Shown: positions 42,257-53,780 of the stretch, piece after piece
Numbering within the stretch: the first letter of the stretch is position 1
How the letters are laid out: each line of letters opens with the position of its first letter
Assembly: GCA_015179125.1 (NCBI GenBank)
Contig: WHVA01000254.1
Location: 62,001 to 126,000 of the forward strand
Reading direction: 5' to 3'
DNA length: 64,000 nucleotides
From: Gautieria morchelliformis
Taxonomy: Eukaryota; Basidiomycota; Agaricomycetes; Gomphales; Gomphaceae
Position numbers and translations under genes: made by a program
Notes under the pieces: generated by a model
Seen by the model: only the letters and a program-made list of their open reading frames with translations
Databases searched by the model: none
What the model was told of the DNA's origin: nothing

Positions 42257-44875
42257 AGATCCTCACCGTGACACACCCGTAGAAATCTTGCATACCGTGT
42301 TGCTGGGGTTGATCAAATATGTGTGGCACAATTTGCACACCACTTGGAAAGATCATGAACAGGAACTGTTTATCACACGTCTCCAAGGTATGAACATTGA
42401 CGGGCTGGCGATCCCCCCGATACGCGCCGCATACATGTCTCAATATAGAAATGCATTGATTGGGAAAACTTCAAAATGCTAATGGAGACATGTGTATTCC
42501 ATGTCCACGGGATTGTGGGTGATCCCCAATTTGAGCTGATTAAAGCGACAGGGCGACTGGGGGCAGTCCTATGGTATCACGAGCTCCGTAACATGGGCGA
42601 GTACCTGGTGAAATAATTTCTATCACTGTGATACATTCTATCACTCACAAACGACCAGGACGATTTGCGGGTGTTAGTAGCAAACATTTTGGATGCCTTT
42701 GATGCGGTGGACTCAGCATGCATCATTGACAAGGGGAAACTACATGTCCTTGTCCATCTTCCAGAAGATGTCGAACACTTTGGTCTGGCCATTCGATATG
42801 CAACTGAGGTTTTCGAATGCTTTAACCATGTTTTTCACATGTGTTCCATCCTCAGTAATCACCAGGCCCCGGGCCGTGACATAGCGCGCAAGTGTGCCAG
42901 CATGGAGCGGCTCAAACACCTCGTGAGTGGGGATACTGGGACGAGCAGAGCAGTAAGGACGACGACCCTACCACGTGGATCCAGGCCTCTCGTAGGGTTC
43001 AAGGCATGCTCCTTCAGCACCCTATTGTGCAGACCCATTTGGGGTGGGTTCCACCATCGAAATGGAGACAAGGTTATATTTTCATTTAAGTGTAACCTGT
43101 TACATATCGAGATTTCCACTAAGTCGGAACTGGAAAGGACAGCGGCTTCAACTTGTAGGTTGTGCCCCCAATGAACTATCATCCTAAGTATTTCGGAAAT
43201 GAGTCAGAAGTCGGAAAGTACTGAACTAAAGATTGGTCGGAACTTGAGTCGGAACTGAGGCGGAAGGCGGAAGACGGAAGGCAGAGAGACGGAGGTCTTG
43301 CTAGACTCACTGTGCTAAGAACAGGAGATGGAGCCAAGGAAATCAAGTATCGAAGGTGATTATCTGATTGCAGAATAACAGACATACATGACAGGCTTTT
43401 ATACAAAGAGCTGAGACAACAGCTAATGAGATGGTACTAAGCAAATTCCGGGGGAAGCGGAAGTCGGGTAGACAATGCGTGGGAACAAACTAATTGGGAA
43501 CAATGGGACTACAAGGGGGGTTCAGGGTAAGGTAAAACAATGGCAAAGAACAAGGGGTCAGGAAAACATATCTGACAACGAAACACAAGGAGGACTGGAC
43601 ATATGGTCTTGATGAACAATGAAGCGGGTCCGGTGGGTCCGAGTAATAGAGTCGAAAGAACAAGGGAGTAGAACAAGGGGCGGAATGTCGGAAGTATCGG
43701 AGGGGCGGAAAGTGTTGCGGAACTGAAGGTCAGAAGTCGGAAATGCACGGTCATAACATAACCACAGCATGACTGATTTATGGCGGAACCAACACCCAGG
43801 TTATGTCAAGCCCGTCGCCCAGAAGAAGCGCAACCCTCTGAAGTGGTCGGACTCCCTAGGCCCACAGGCACGTATCCTGGCGCCCCCCGATGAAAACTCC
43901 ACATGGCACCACGGCACGTATGTGACAGCCCGATCCGAGGACATTTGCAAGATAGGTTCATGGGTCTTTGCAGACCACAACTCAGTAGGGTCACTCATGA
44001 AATTTTTTATTTCATTGTGTTCATTTGCGCATGGCAGGTGGTGGTCATTGGGCGCGTCAACTGCCTATTGATCCCTGAAAGCCCAACAGAGCATTACCCT
44101 TATGTTATCTTCCAAGTATTTCACATTTCAGACACCTTGCATGCCGATTTTCACATGCCGTGTCTTCGATGATTGAATAGTGAGCCTTAGTTCCTTGGCA
44201 TACGACCACAGGTGGGTGCGCCTCATCATCCCTGGGCTCTTTCTCACCTACTTCCTGGCATAGGATGTCAAATTCATAGTCAATGTTCAACATGACTGCC
44301 GCAGTGCCCACTGTGGTCTCACCGGCTCTCAAGTGCACCATCAGGAATGGAAAGCCACCAATCATACCTCCCCTGCTCTTCACCACGCAGATGACCATCA
44401 TTTTGTTCTCAACCTCACTGCCTTACACAATGCTGCCCTGGTACGCCAGACGTTGCCTCATGCACACGGCCCCACAGCTCCTTCAGCCTGACCGATGCCA
44501 CTATCATGATGGAATGGCCACCCAGGTTTGTGTAATGCGGGCTCACGAGCATGCCAAAATAAAGGCCAAAGCGCAGGCAACGAGAAGTGCGAACAAACAG
44601 AAGGCAAAAACTGCGGCTGCGAAGGAATATGACCAACTACCTGGAACCCCCCCACAACCTGACGATGCCACACATTGGCAAAATGAAAGTGATTCTGAAG
44701 CAAGTGAAGCTCCCGACTGGCATCACTCAGAACCCGACACTCCAATGGACATTGATGCGGATGGTGACCCTAACTTACCTGTCCTGTGTTCCACATGTGC
44801 GCACCCCATCAAACGATGCCGTGTTGAATGACACTTCCCCTGACGTCTCCCTAAGACTCCCTTAGCCCAGCCAGC
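42257..44875 (+). pseudogene. Large basidiomycete transposase-like gene (broken)
   Basis: Plus-strand pieces: DPHRDTPVEILHTVLLGLIK, DGLAIPPIRAAYMSQYRNAL, FHVHGI, LVANILDAFDAVDSACI, LHVLVHLPEDVEHFGLAIRY, VFHMCSILSNHQAPGRDIA, GWVPPSKWRQG, then from 43769 the acidic/basic C-terminal part including DICKIGSWVFADHN and LNLTALHNAALVRQ. I recall this order from the very common uncharacterised transposon-encoded proteins of Agaricomycetes that carry the word DTPVEILHT. Frame changes and stops separate the pieces, and 43154-43766 is foreign or intronic. Enzymatic details are unknown to me; the transposase call is by association. Confidence 0.5.
43154..43766. repeat. CGGAA-rich insert within the transposase-like gene
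   Basis: A purine-biased stretch with many GTCGGAA/GGCGGAA words, bounded by TGTAGGTTGTG and CATAACCACA, which read as imperfect inverted ends of an LTR. No matching target duplication (CAACT against GCATG). It could be an LTR or an enlarged intron. Confidence 0.35.
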
Positions 44876-45569
44876 TGTCAAGATTGGTTTTCAGGCGTTA
44901 ATATCAAGTATTAGTGAACACGGCGAATGCCCGAATAACTTGTGCGAATAAGTATGCCATTCGGCGAATAGGCGAACCAATTAATGTTCACAAGGTAAGA
45001 GGGTTTGCCTAAACGGGGCTCACCCTATCTACAGTCGTAGCGAAATAGCCCGTGGCTCTTGACGATGTGACGTACAAGATCTCACGGAAGGGCTGTCTAA
45101 GTCTTGACAATCCCTTCACTGGCGAAGGTGCTCCTTCGGAGCCCTTCGCCAACAACACAGAAAGTGGTTCGAAGGCTAAGGTAACGATCGAAAAGCTGAT
45201 GGAGTTACTGACGAGCCATCATGCCGGATAGGGATGTCGATCGTGATTTGATGGTGTGCCTGTTGGAGAATGATGCGAGCAGCGAATGATCGAGAACAGA
45301 GGTGACATAGAGGAGGATAGGTCGAGGTGGAGGGCGAACACAGAACACCATTGGAAGAGGGTCGAGCGGAGTAGGTGGTAGACCCAGTGATGACTGCTAA
45401 GTCAGTTCAAAGACGTCGATCGTTCGTTTGATGGCGTGGCTATGGCAATTGGCGCAAACAGTGAGAATTGGTTGCCGAACATGACAATGGCGATCGGAAC
45501 AAACACGGAAATGGGGTGAGAAATGGCAGGACAGAGCACCTGAGTATGAGAAATAAACACGTCATGACA
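44876..45569 (-). mobile_element. Solo LTR, family S
   Basis: 694 bp, TGTCATGACG at 45569 (minus) to CTTGACA at 44876, with perfect CCAGC duplications (44871-44875, 45570-45574). It is shorter than the S copy at 62693-63723 through internal deletions. Confidence 0.9.
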
Positions 45570-45770
45570 CCAGCGAGTCTACTGGTTCCAAAGCTATGCA
45601 CACCAACGGTTTCTTACTTAAGCCACACACAACACTCGCACCATCACACAATTGTGCCACTTTCTTTATTCATTGCTCGCAAACTATTTATAAGTGTTGG
45701 CGCCCCTGCACCCCTGCACCTCTCGCATCCCTTTTCCCATTTGCTGCCACATCTACCAAAAAAGCCCCCA

Positions 45771-47216
45771 TGGCTCCCACCGACCCATATGGCACTGGTG
45801 CCCCATCAGGCTCCCCCTTCCCATATCATGAAGCCAGTTCTGACAGTGTGCTCTCATCTGATAATTCCAACTCGACTCAGCTGCAGCCCATAGCCCACTT
45901 GAGCATGGAGGATCGCATTGAACAAATGCGGCGTGATACGGATCATCACGAGCCAAGTCAGTCAGGGTACTTCAGCCCACACATTGACCCTTCTTTGGAC
46001 AGTCTCCCTCAATCATTCCCCAATCTCGCAGGTGGCAAACGACCTTATGCCCACATTGAACCCGAGGACAATGTTCTGCCTCCTGTGGCACCACGTGGTA
46101 ATGCGCACCAACTTGTTGCTGCACTCAAGTCCCACAAGAAATACCGGCCCAGCAGTGTGGCCCTCCTGGATAGTTGGGCCGATTGTCAGGTGCGTGTCCC
46201 CCCATTGTGTCGAACACGCACACTCATCGTCATCGGAGGATGACCCACTTTCCCGAGAGCTTATCATCCTCGATGTGATCCTGCAAGCTATCCCAGATAA
46301 CAACACGAGTCACGCCCAATACCAGATCCCCAAAGGACTCAAGGCAAGAATGATTTCATCTGATTGTTTTGTCATTCCACTCACTCTTCCCCCACAAGAC
46401 CAACATCAAAAAATATACCAACTGCATCATCCTCTCACCTAAGCTTACTGCTTATAGAGGCAACATTGCCCTGGCAGTACTTGTGCGTCCCGACCCCGTT
46501 TCTCCCCGTTCACATTCTTACCTTGTTCCAGAATACCATGTGCGAGCTTCATATTCACGAACTTCCCGCAGCTGAACACGAAGATCGCATTCAAGCTGTG
46601 ATCACCGAGATAAGCACCAAGGCTACAACCGCCCGCAACATGATCAAGAAACTTGTAAGTGCACATGCCACCTTTGTACCAATCTCATTTTCACTGCATT
46701 GTCAGGTTTTGTACTCACTTGGGGCACCCAGTAGGCATAGGCACATCAGTGACCTGTGTCATGCTCTGATCAAGAAGAGTGTCACCGGACTCGCCATGAC
46801 AACTTACACGCAAGTTCACATGCCATTCATTGTAACTATTCTAGCCTTTTGCATGTATATATTCTAACCCGGCATGTACCCAGCACACAGTCATATGCGA
46901 AACAAGTGACACTAAAGAAACCTGGGAGCTTGTAGACAAGAGACTTCATGAGTGGGAAGAACGGAACCCCACACCAGAAAAATTCCAAGAGTTCGTCCAT
47001 TGCTGTTCCCACATTTACGGTAGCTTACCTCCCCTGCAGGGCCATGAAGATCAACTACCGGCTTGACCAGGAAGATTTCCCATGTGCAAACACAGACCTT
47101 GCAATGCGCCCTGTCACACTGACCAAGGACCTCAAAAAATGGCAGACGGTTTGTGACCACCATGCAGGCAAGGCAGGCACCGAAAAGGTTGGCAGGAGAG
47201 GGAGAGCTTAGTGCGT
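45771..47216 (+). CDS. Multi-exon gene of unknown function
   Basis: A TATTTATAAG box at about 45686 precedes an ATG at 45771. Exon 1 (to about 46190) encodes MAPTDPYGTGAPSG, SMEDRIEQMRRDTDHHEPSQ, HQLVAALKSHKKYRPSSVAL and LDSWADCQ. Later exons, with GT-AG borders visible, encode LIILDVILQAIPDNNTS, CIILSPKLTAYRGNIALAVL (about 46400-46480), MCELHIHELPAAEHEDRIQA (about 46531-46650) and SDLCHALIKKSVTG (about 46750). Further coding-like sequence runs to about 47215. I do not recognise a domain; it looks like a lineage-restricted protein. An S solo LTR lies 200 bp upstream of the start. Some exon joins need frame checks, so decay is possible. Confidence 0.45.
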
Positions 47217-47337
47217 ATATAAGGGCATCGAATGACAAACAAGTCAAGGATATTGTAATTAGCCTCGGCGATGGTTTGAAAGATACATATTGGATATATA
47301 TTTATGGTCATATTCAGACCCCTCGAAGCTCTTATTG

Positions 47338-47575
47338 AGGTTTGCTAGCGGTGCCAGAAAGCTATTGCGATGGCATATCAGACCCAATGATTGAGCTGGC
47401 CAGAATGTCAAAGTGGGGCCACGCATACATTTGTCCCAAAGGTCTCAGTGAGGTTTGCTAGCTGTCCCAGAAAGCTCTTACGATGAAATGTGAGAGCCGA
47501 CATTTGAGCTGGCCGGTAGGTCAACATGAGGCCACAGAGAGATTTGTGTCCAAGCTCTTATTGAGGGGTGTGACG
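47338..47575 (+). repeat. 113-bp tandem duplication
   Basis: AGGTTTGCTAGC-type units at 47338 and 47451, with a third partial start near 47565. Moderately diverged. No gene is evident between 47217 and 47750. Confidence 0.65.
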
Positions 47576-47750
47576 GGGACTGACAGAGGTACTACTGCCA
47601 AACCTCGACGAAACGTTCAATATTTTTTAAGCCTAGAACGATTCCCGGAGGTTTATTTACTAGACATAAGCACGCGATCTCCCACAGGTATATTCTACTT
47701 GGCCTCAACATCATCAGAGAAGCATTTCAAAAACATTTATTACCGGCGGT

Positions 47751-48207
47751 GGTGTACCTCGTGTGACTTGCCAAGCTTGCACAGCTTACTAAGCTGCTAA
47801 CCCCAGCTAGGGTTATTACACTTACTTAGTGTATTAATTCTCAGTTAAGTAGTTGCATTTCTACTTAGCCACCCAGACTAACACTCTAGGTGAAATTCTG
47901 CAGAGTGAGTCTGACAATCGATTTCCTTGTCAATTAGCTCTCCAATACCTGAGACGAACTGATCAGTGACTTTCACAAGTCACTTCTTAAACCCTAGTCG
48001 CTCGTTTATTGCAGTGCATTGACGTCAATCGGGTCAGTCCACTTACAAACTCTCCTGTGAAGCCATTCCTATCTTTTTGGAATACTTGGACCCCAATAGT
48101 CGTCCTCGAACCTACAGACTAATAGTTTGTTATTCATTATGCCAGTAGTGTTTAATATTCTTGCAGTTTTGTATACGACACGTCCTGATAGACCAAAGTC
48201 GAGAAGA
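47751..48207 (+). repeat. LTR family A, truncated copy
   Basis: It matches 2963-3540 with gaps (TAGGGTTATT, TGGACCCCAATAG, ACGACACG blocks). Both LTR ends are missing; it stops at the border of an S fragment. Confidence 0.8.
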
Positions 48208-48448
48208 TGATGGGACCAGTGATGAACCATCAAGCCGGGTAAAGGATGACAATCGTGTTTGATGGCGTGCCTACTGGCGACTGATGCGAGTAGCAAATCG
48301 TCATTCGGCGAATGCAGCAAAAGGGAGAATGGAGCGAACATAGAGGAGGTGTGATTGAAGGGAAGAGCAAAGCCGAGTGAACATGGAGGAGGAGTGGTGA
48401 AAGGGAAAATAGGGATAGCTGGGTACAAGAAATAAACAAGTCATGACA
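48208..48448 (-). repeat. LTR family S, truncated copy
   Basis: 5' end of S on the minus strand (TGTCATGAC at 48448), matching 9562-9804. The rest is lost at the A fragment. The same S/A-type adjacency occurs at 9177/9178. Confidence 0.8.
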
Positions 48449-48690
48449 AGGTGGTGCAGGCCGAGGAGACAAGGTTGCGTGCGTTCTGTAGTGTGTCGAT
48501 AGGAATTGAGCATGTTTTTGCGCCTTTTGTTTTAGGAAGGGCAATGCTATGTATGAGGTCATGTAGTTTATTGAGCACATTATTTATGGTATCAGAGGAA
48601 GGGGATTCAGGAGGGTCTAAGTCCATAGGTGGTGGTTGCAGAGTGAGAGCCATCCGGGAGGCAACGACAGAGATGTTGTAAAGAAAGATG
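48449..48690 (-). pseudogene. Start of an unknown gene, truncated by LTR S
   Basis: The minus frame begins MALTLQPPPMDLDPPESPSS near 48653, followed by a helical region (TINNVLNKLHDLIHSIALPK), and runs into the LTR at 48448. It resembles the N-terminus of an element protein or small host protein; family unknown. Confidence 0.35.
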
Positions 48691-49288
48691 TCAACTACAC
48701 GGGAGAAAAAGGAGGCAAATATATAAAAGGACATATGGTATTATAAATCTCGGCGTTAGCAGTCCGTAGTAAGGATATGTAGAAACTAACATAATCTCGG
48801 AATGATGATGATGATGCAGGGTGACCTCGTGAAGGGGATTGACGAAATACTTATTTGACAACCGTAAAATGGATGCCAGCTGATGGACATTGTCTCTCTT
48901 ATAATATAACCTGGAAGAGGAACAACAGTTGTCGAGTTAGCCAACGCGATACAAGACAATCGACTCGGTCTCACGGCAAACCGTATAGCGATTGCAGGAA
49001 TTCCAATACCTCATCTGCTTTGTCCGACAAGCGAACTACCGAGAGCCCATCAAACGTCTCGGAACTTTGCAGCGGTGTAGCCACTGCGAACATGTCTTGA
49101 AAAGTTGTGGAATGGCGAGCAAGTTGGCTTTTGTGGACGCGGAACGCAACATCCTCTGCAAACAGCACAATATTGCCATCGTCAATGTAATATTGTTCGC
49201 TGCGTCTCATGGAAATATCCCTCCGTTCCGCAGGGGATTCGCGCGAAAAGGGTGCGTGTGAAGGAGGCATGTTAGCCTCGGGATACAT
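48691..49288 (-). pseudogene. BTB/POZ-domain gene, truncated
   Basis: Exon 1 (49288-48975) encodes DDGNIVLFAEDVAFRVHKSQ, LARHSTTFQDMF and VRLSDKADEVLEFLQSLYGL. A 64-bp GT-AG intron (48974-48911) joins in phase to exon 2 (YYKRDNVHQLASILRLSNKY, FVNPLHEVTLH). This is the BTB fold used for protein-protein interaction, in the form expanded in Agaricomycetes. After about 48790 the frame continues into hydrophobic sequence unlike the family, to a stop at 48691. The usual C-terminal 150 or so residues are missing. It is divergent to the next gene, with a 400-bp shared upstream region. Confidence 0.65.
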
Positions 49289-49686
49289 CCTCCACTCGTT
49301 TGCTTGTTGTCTCCAATTTCGCTAATTATTGAGTGCTATACTTATCTAGCCGTCCGAGAGACCTGACAGATACAGCAAGAAGGTCCGGAAGATGTCGTGT
49401 CTGAAATCTGAAATCAGGAAAAGTACAAAGGGCGCTGTCATTCAAGCGTTACATAAACGTTACTGTAAGTAATCAGGATTCGAAAGCCTGTGCCAGATGA
49501 GGCGCTATAAAAAAGAACTGTGGATATTTGCTTCAACGCCCACCAACCTATGGTCACCTTCATCGTAGGGGTAAGTCGAGATCGCACCATTAAATTAGAA
49601 ATTATTGATAGGGTACTGTAACTTGCACCTCAGATGAGCCAACCAATTGAATCCACGACCCATACCCACCACTGTGCCTCAGTGCG

Positions 49687-50640
49687 TTGAACGATGAACA
49701 GTCTCTTTACGTTGGCCAATCTACTCAACAGCTCCCTCGACCTATCTCCCTGTCGGTACCGGAATCACTGGACCCTCCGGTCTCCAAGTATAACCCTGAC
49801 TTTCAGGACGATTTCGGATGTATGGACGTCTCCGTGACCCTCGTATCGCGGGATAAGAAGCTGTTTCGTGTCAGCGCATGCGTACTCAGAGCAGCATCAT
49901 GTGTGTTCGATACTATACTCTCCCTTCCACAACCAAAGGCAAGTCCACGCGAGCCGGTCATCGACAGCCTCGACGAGGATGCTGCGACGATCGAAGGTCT
50001 ACTCCGGATAATTACAGGAAGAGAGATACCCCCCCTTGACACGCTCGAATCCATCGAAGCCCTTGCACTTGCTGCAGAAAAATGGCAGATGCCCGGTCCA
50101 TTGTCGATTATCCGGATGCTCTTACTAAGACACAAGAGCTTTGCTGTTAACAGCCCTATAAGGCTCTATTGGTTGGGTTGTCGCCTGAGGTGGTCAGATC
50201 TATCGAATTTGGCCTCTAGCTATTCCTGCACGTCCGATATCTACTACAACCCAGACTTAGAGCCTGTCCTGAAAGCTCTGGGTGCGGAAGATCTTCTTCG
50301 CCTTATCAAATTCCACAGGCAGCGCCGTGATTGCATGCGAACATATTTCAACGCTGGCACTATAAGAGAGCTTTGCGTCCACAGCTTACAGTTTCGAGAC
50401 CTTCGATCCAGGTTTCTTGAATCCATGGATCACACTCCTCCGAAAAACACGCCGGGTGAAAGTACCCTCCGTCTAATGGTCATGCAGTCGGGGGTATCGG
50501 CGGTGAATCAATGCCCTTCGGATGTCGAGGGGTGTTACCCAACTAGTAGATCATCGCATTACCTTGGTGACTTGGTCGTCCCGAAGCTCATGTCCCAATG
50601 GACAAGACTAAGTACCTCTGGATATATCCGCATTGAGTGA
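49687..50640 (+). CDS. BTB/POZ-domain-containing protein
   Basis: One uninterrupted exon of 317 residues. DDFGCMDVSVTLVSRDKKLF starts the BTB core, followed by FRVSACVLRAASCVFDTIL, then EGLLRIITGREIPPLDTLES and ALALAAEKWQMPGPLSIIRM, the BTB helices. The C-terminal half is the variable region of this fungal family (YWLGCRLRWSDL, LEPVLKALGAEDLLRLIKFH). The protein is likely cytosolic or nuclear and possibly a Cullin-3 adaptor, though that role is unproven for this expanded family. Length fits the family. There are several Met codons near the start; the first, at 49687 or shortly downstream (49693), is plausible. Confidence 0.72.
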   Translation: MNDEQSLYVGQSTQQLPRPISLSVPESLDPPVSKYNPDFQDDFGCMDVSVTLVSRDKKLFRVSACVLRAASCVFDTILSLPQPKASPREPVIDSLDEDAATIEGLLRIITGREIPPLDTLESIEALALAAEKWQMPGPLSIIRMLLLRHKSFAVNSPIRLYWLGCRLRWSDLSNLASSYSCTSDIYYNPDLEPVLKALGAEDLLRLIKFHRQRRDCMRTYFNAGTIRELCVHSLQFRDLRSRFLESMDHTPPKNTPGESTLRLMVMQSGVSAVNQCPSDVEGCYPTSRSSHYLGDLVVPKLMSQWTRLSTSGYIRIE

Positions 50641-52422
50641 AGTGAGTCAATATCAATGGACAGATCCATTGCTGATATTTTATTTGAGGCAAATCAAACC
50701 CGCTGAAATTGATTTGTCTGGATTATAACAGGTCCACAGTGTATGGGCTGTGGGTAACAGCGAATGCAGGGATATCTATCCCGGGGCAGCAATTTGAGAG
50801 GTAAAACTAAGCAAAATGGTCCTAACTTACGCATCCAAATCGATGTATGAGGAGAAGTCAATAGGAGCTGCTGAAAGGTCTGCATTGATACGGGCATCGG
50901 ATCAAGCTGAGGTAACTCAATTAAAATCGCTGGAGATCAGATAAATAGACTCCGGAAAGGAGAAACATGAGAAACCTAGACGAATGGGAACCGGTCCTTG
51001 CACGTTCCTTGGTCCAGTAGCCAGTCCAACAGATACGCGGTGAGGATTCTTGTTGGCATATAGTCACACTGTTCTCATTTCTGAACAGCTTATGGATTGT
51101 CAATTAATCATGATGTATGTAGATGCTTAACTTCCTCACCTCTCAAGCTGATTTTTGTAAGTAGTTCCAGGCGTGATTAGCATTTTCCTTCAATCACCGA
51201 CAGTCCTACATTTAGGAAATCAGACCCGGCGTCATTCCTGGTCCTGGTAGCAAGGACATACATGCAACTCATTTGCATTCAGAGCCACCGTTGTAATCTG
51301 CCTATGCCTTCATTCCTGATTTATTTAATTTTCACCAGGTTTTTTCTACTATGTTTGTCATTGGTTGGATACCACATCTGAGCATCCAACCCGTATTGCG
51401 AGAGAGGAGGGAGGATGGGAAAATAGAAGATGGAAGAGGTGAAAGCCCCGCATGCACACGGCAAACACGGGCACTCACAGGGCCGCTCCGCAAGCCCATA
51501 GGCAACCCTGCTCTGGACAGAGCCCTACATGCATGTGGTAGCATACTGGTTTTTTTTTGGTAGAAATGAAATGGACAAGGGTTTGTATATACAACTCACG
51601 GCAAAAAACGCAGGACCTTTTCTGGCGCGGAAAGGCTAGACCGTTGTTGACTTTTGGAAAGGCTGGACTCCTATCTATCTTCTATTAAGCATACGACACC
51701 ATTTCGTTTGCATTGCTTTGCCAGTGTTTTACCATGTTTTCCACCCATGTGATTGGATTGTAGCCCTTTCATTGGCTATCGTGTCAGACAAGCGTTACTC
51801 AGCATTCGTGTGATTGGGTGTCGCAGGGGTTTGCATATGTTTTCCTATGTTTTGATGGCATTGGATTGCTTTGCCAGTGGTTTACCGTGTTTTCCACCCA
51901 TGTGACATTGTGAGACTTTGGATTGTTGGCCTTTCATTGGCTATCGTGTCAGACAAGTGTTACTCAGCATTTGTCTGATTGGGTGTAGCAGGGGTTTGCA
52001 TATGTTTTCCCCTGTTTTGGTGGCATGTGATGTTGTCTGTCAAATGTTATTGGCTGAGAACTGACACAGTGCTTCGTATGCACTCCTGTGATTGGCTATT
52101 GGCTCTTCCTCTGCTTTGCGTGTGTGTTGCACCATTTGCTTACCAAGGTTTTCCCTCTGCATGCACGGGCTCATACGTTTGGTGTGTCTGTTTTGCTTAT
52201 CTAACCAGGCCCTTTATGTCCGCTCCTACTTCACCTCTTCCATTGCGCACCATTCTTAGATGCGTCGAACGTCTTCCTCCACTTTAGGCCAGGTAGCCGT
52301 TCCCCATGGCAAAGGAGGATGGTGTGGTGATCATGGACAGGAAGGATGAGGGTAAGTTGTGCCACCCCATGCACATGCACACCGAGTGGGTGTGCTGAAG
52401 AGTAAGAGTTCGTTACATCTTT
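50641..52422. other. No supported gene; 153-bp tandem duplication
   Basis: 51713-52018 holds two copies (period about 153 bp) of a block with TTGCTTTGCCAGTG and repeated ATTGGCTAT words (CCAAT-box shape on the other strand). Short frames around it are not convincing. Confidence 0.4.
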
Positions 52423-52659
52423 CTACATAGACCTAGACTGGGTCTTTCTCGTCGCTCCCTGGGACTCCTGCGTTGCGTGAGCGACTACGACAATGGGGCC
52501 ACCGCCAGCCAGTCTCAGCAGGTGTTTACCGCCGCACGCTGAGTTCGAGATAAGGTAAGTTCCTTCTACACGGATCTCTCTGATATCGTGCCAGTGGTTG
52601 TCACTTTGTAGCAGTTCGTTGATCACTTGGATTCCGACATTGCTTGGGCAGAAAATCGT
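52423..52659 (-). other. Unrecognised minus-strand frame after the MCCA fragment
   Basis: Continues from the MCCA tail as VINELLQSDNHWHDIREIRV and GGKHLLRLAGGGPIVVVAHA. It could be an exon of a separate gene. Family unknown. Confidence 0.3.
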
Positions 52660-53460
52660 TGGCAAGACTGCAACATTGTCGAATTCAATTTCATCCAACT
52701 CCTTTCCCTCTCCCACCATTTCCCCCCTGGACTACTGCCTGTTCCCCCAAACATTGCCACGATGTGAGCATTGATTGACAGACTCGATACCCTTGATTGA
52801 TCCAGCGCCATCAGCTCTAAGCACGGTTTCGGTCTTCATGCTCTCAAGCATGACGATAGCCAGCCCAATCTCTACCCTGTCTCCAATATCAACCTTAACT
52901 TCGACTCCGAGACTAGGCATACGTGCCTTGAGACCCCCTTTCGCAGCATTCGATATGGCTTTGCCTTTCTCCTGTAACCATGTAGGAGCTGGAAGTACAG
53001 GTGTCACCTTACGACCATGATAGAAGATATGTAGGCGCTCTGCGATAGAAGTACACGCAGATGAATTGGGAGGCAGCATTGTAGGAGCTGCTTGCGAAAC
53101 AATTGTCGTGCGCAGCTTCGCGCCATTGAGGGTAGACAACAACGTGGAAACATCCGCATCGACGCGGGGATCGAGGTAAATACAATGTCTCTAGTGGGAG
53201 ATGATCCGGTGATGTCAAAAGTACCAGATGACATGGTGGTAGTGCGGACGGTCATTTGGAGTGGCGACAAATCCGTCTGAAGCGTAATCAGCCGTTCATA
53301 GTGTTCACCTCCACACCTTCTAGCACCCAGGGAAATCCACAGTGAATTTTGTGCCCCAATTGAAGGACGATCTCTTAACGCCACATAGACGGCAGCGAGA
53401 GCAAAAATCTCGGCAGGTGTCTTGGTAAGGTCGGGAAACAGTTCCGCATGGTGTTTCTAA
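52660..53460 (-). pseudogene. Methylcrotonyl-CoA carboxylase alpha subunit, C-terminal fragment
   Basis: Minus-strand pieces in order: HHAELFPDLTKTPAEIFALA, VALRDRPSIGAQ, WISLGARRCGGEHYERLITL, LNGAKLRTTIVSQ, IFYHGRKVTPVLPAPTWL, then the biotinyl domain MPSLGVEVKVDIGDRVEIGL with VMLESMKTET (biotin Lys in ESMKTE) and the tail GEGKELDEIEF. This matches the C-terminal third of the fungal MCC alpha subunit (leucine catabolism, mitochondrial). At least two frame changes (near 53140 and 52745) are needed, and no carboxylase N-domain is present, so it is a dead fragment. Confidence 0.75.
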
Positions 53461-53780
53461 TTCAAGATGAGTACATGTCGGAAACCAGGGGAAATCGAAC
53501 GTACGGTAATGAAAGCAGTAAGCGTAAGTGTGCCTTTCGGGTCGAATCGTCAATGAGAACTGTGGCGTACTGGAAGAAAGTCATGTACACATGGTAACTA
53601 AGATCGCACATGGGAATTGCCCCTGTTCCCTGTTCGCGGAGTTTATGATAAGATGGATGAGGATAGTCGTTTCAGGTCAGGTATGAGCAATTTTCTCGGG
53701 GAATAAGAGTACTTAAGGGAGACGGAGTGAGCAGCGGTGATATACCATGGACAGCCGAATTGGCAGAGATGCTGCCTTAG

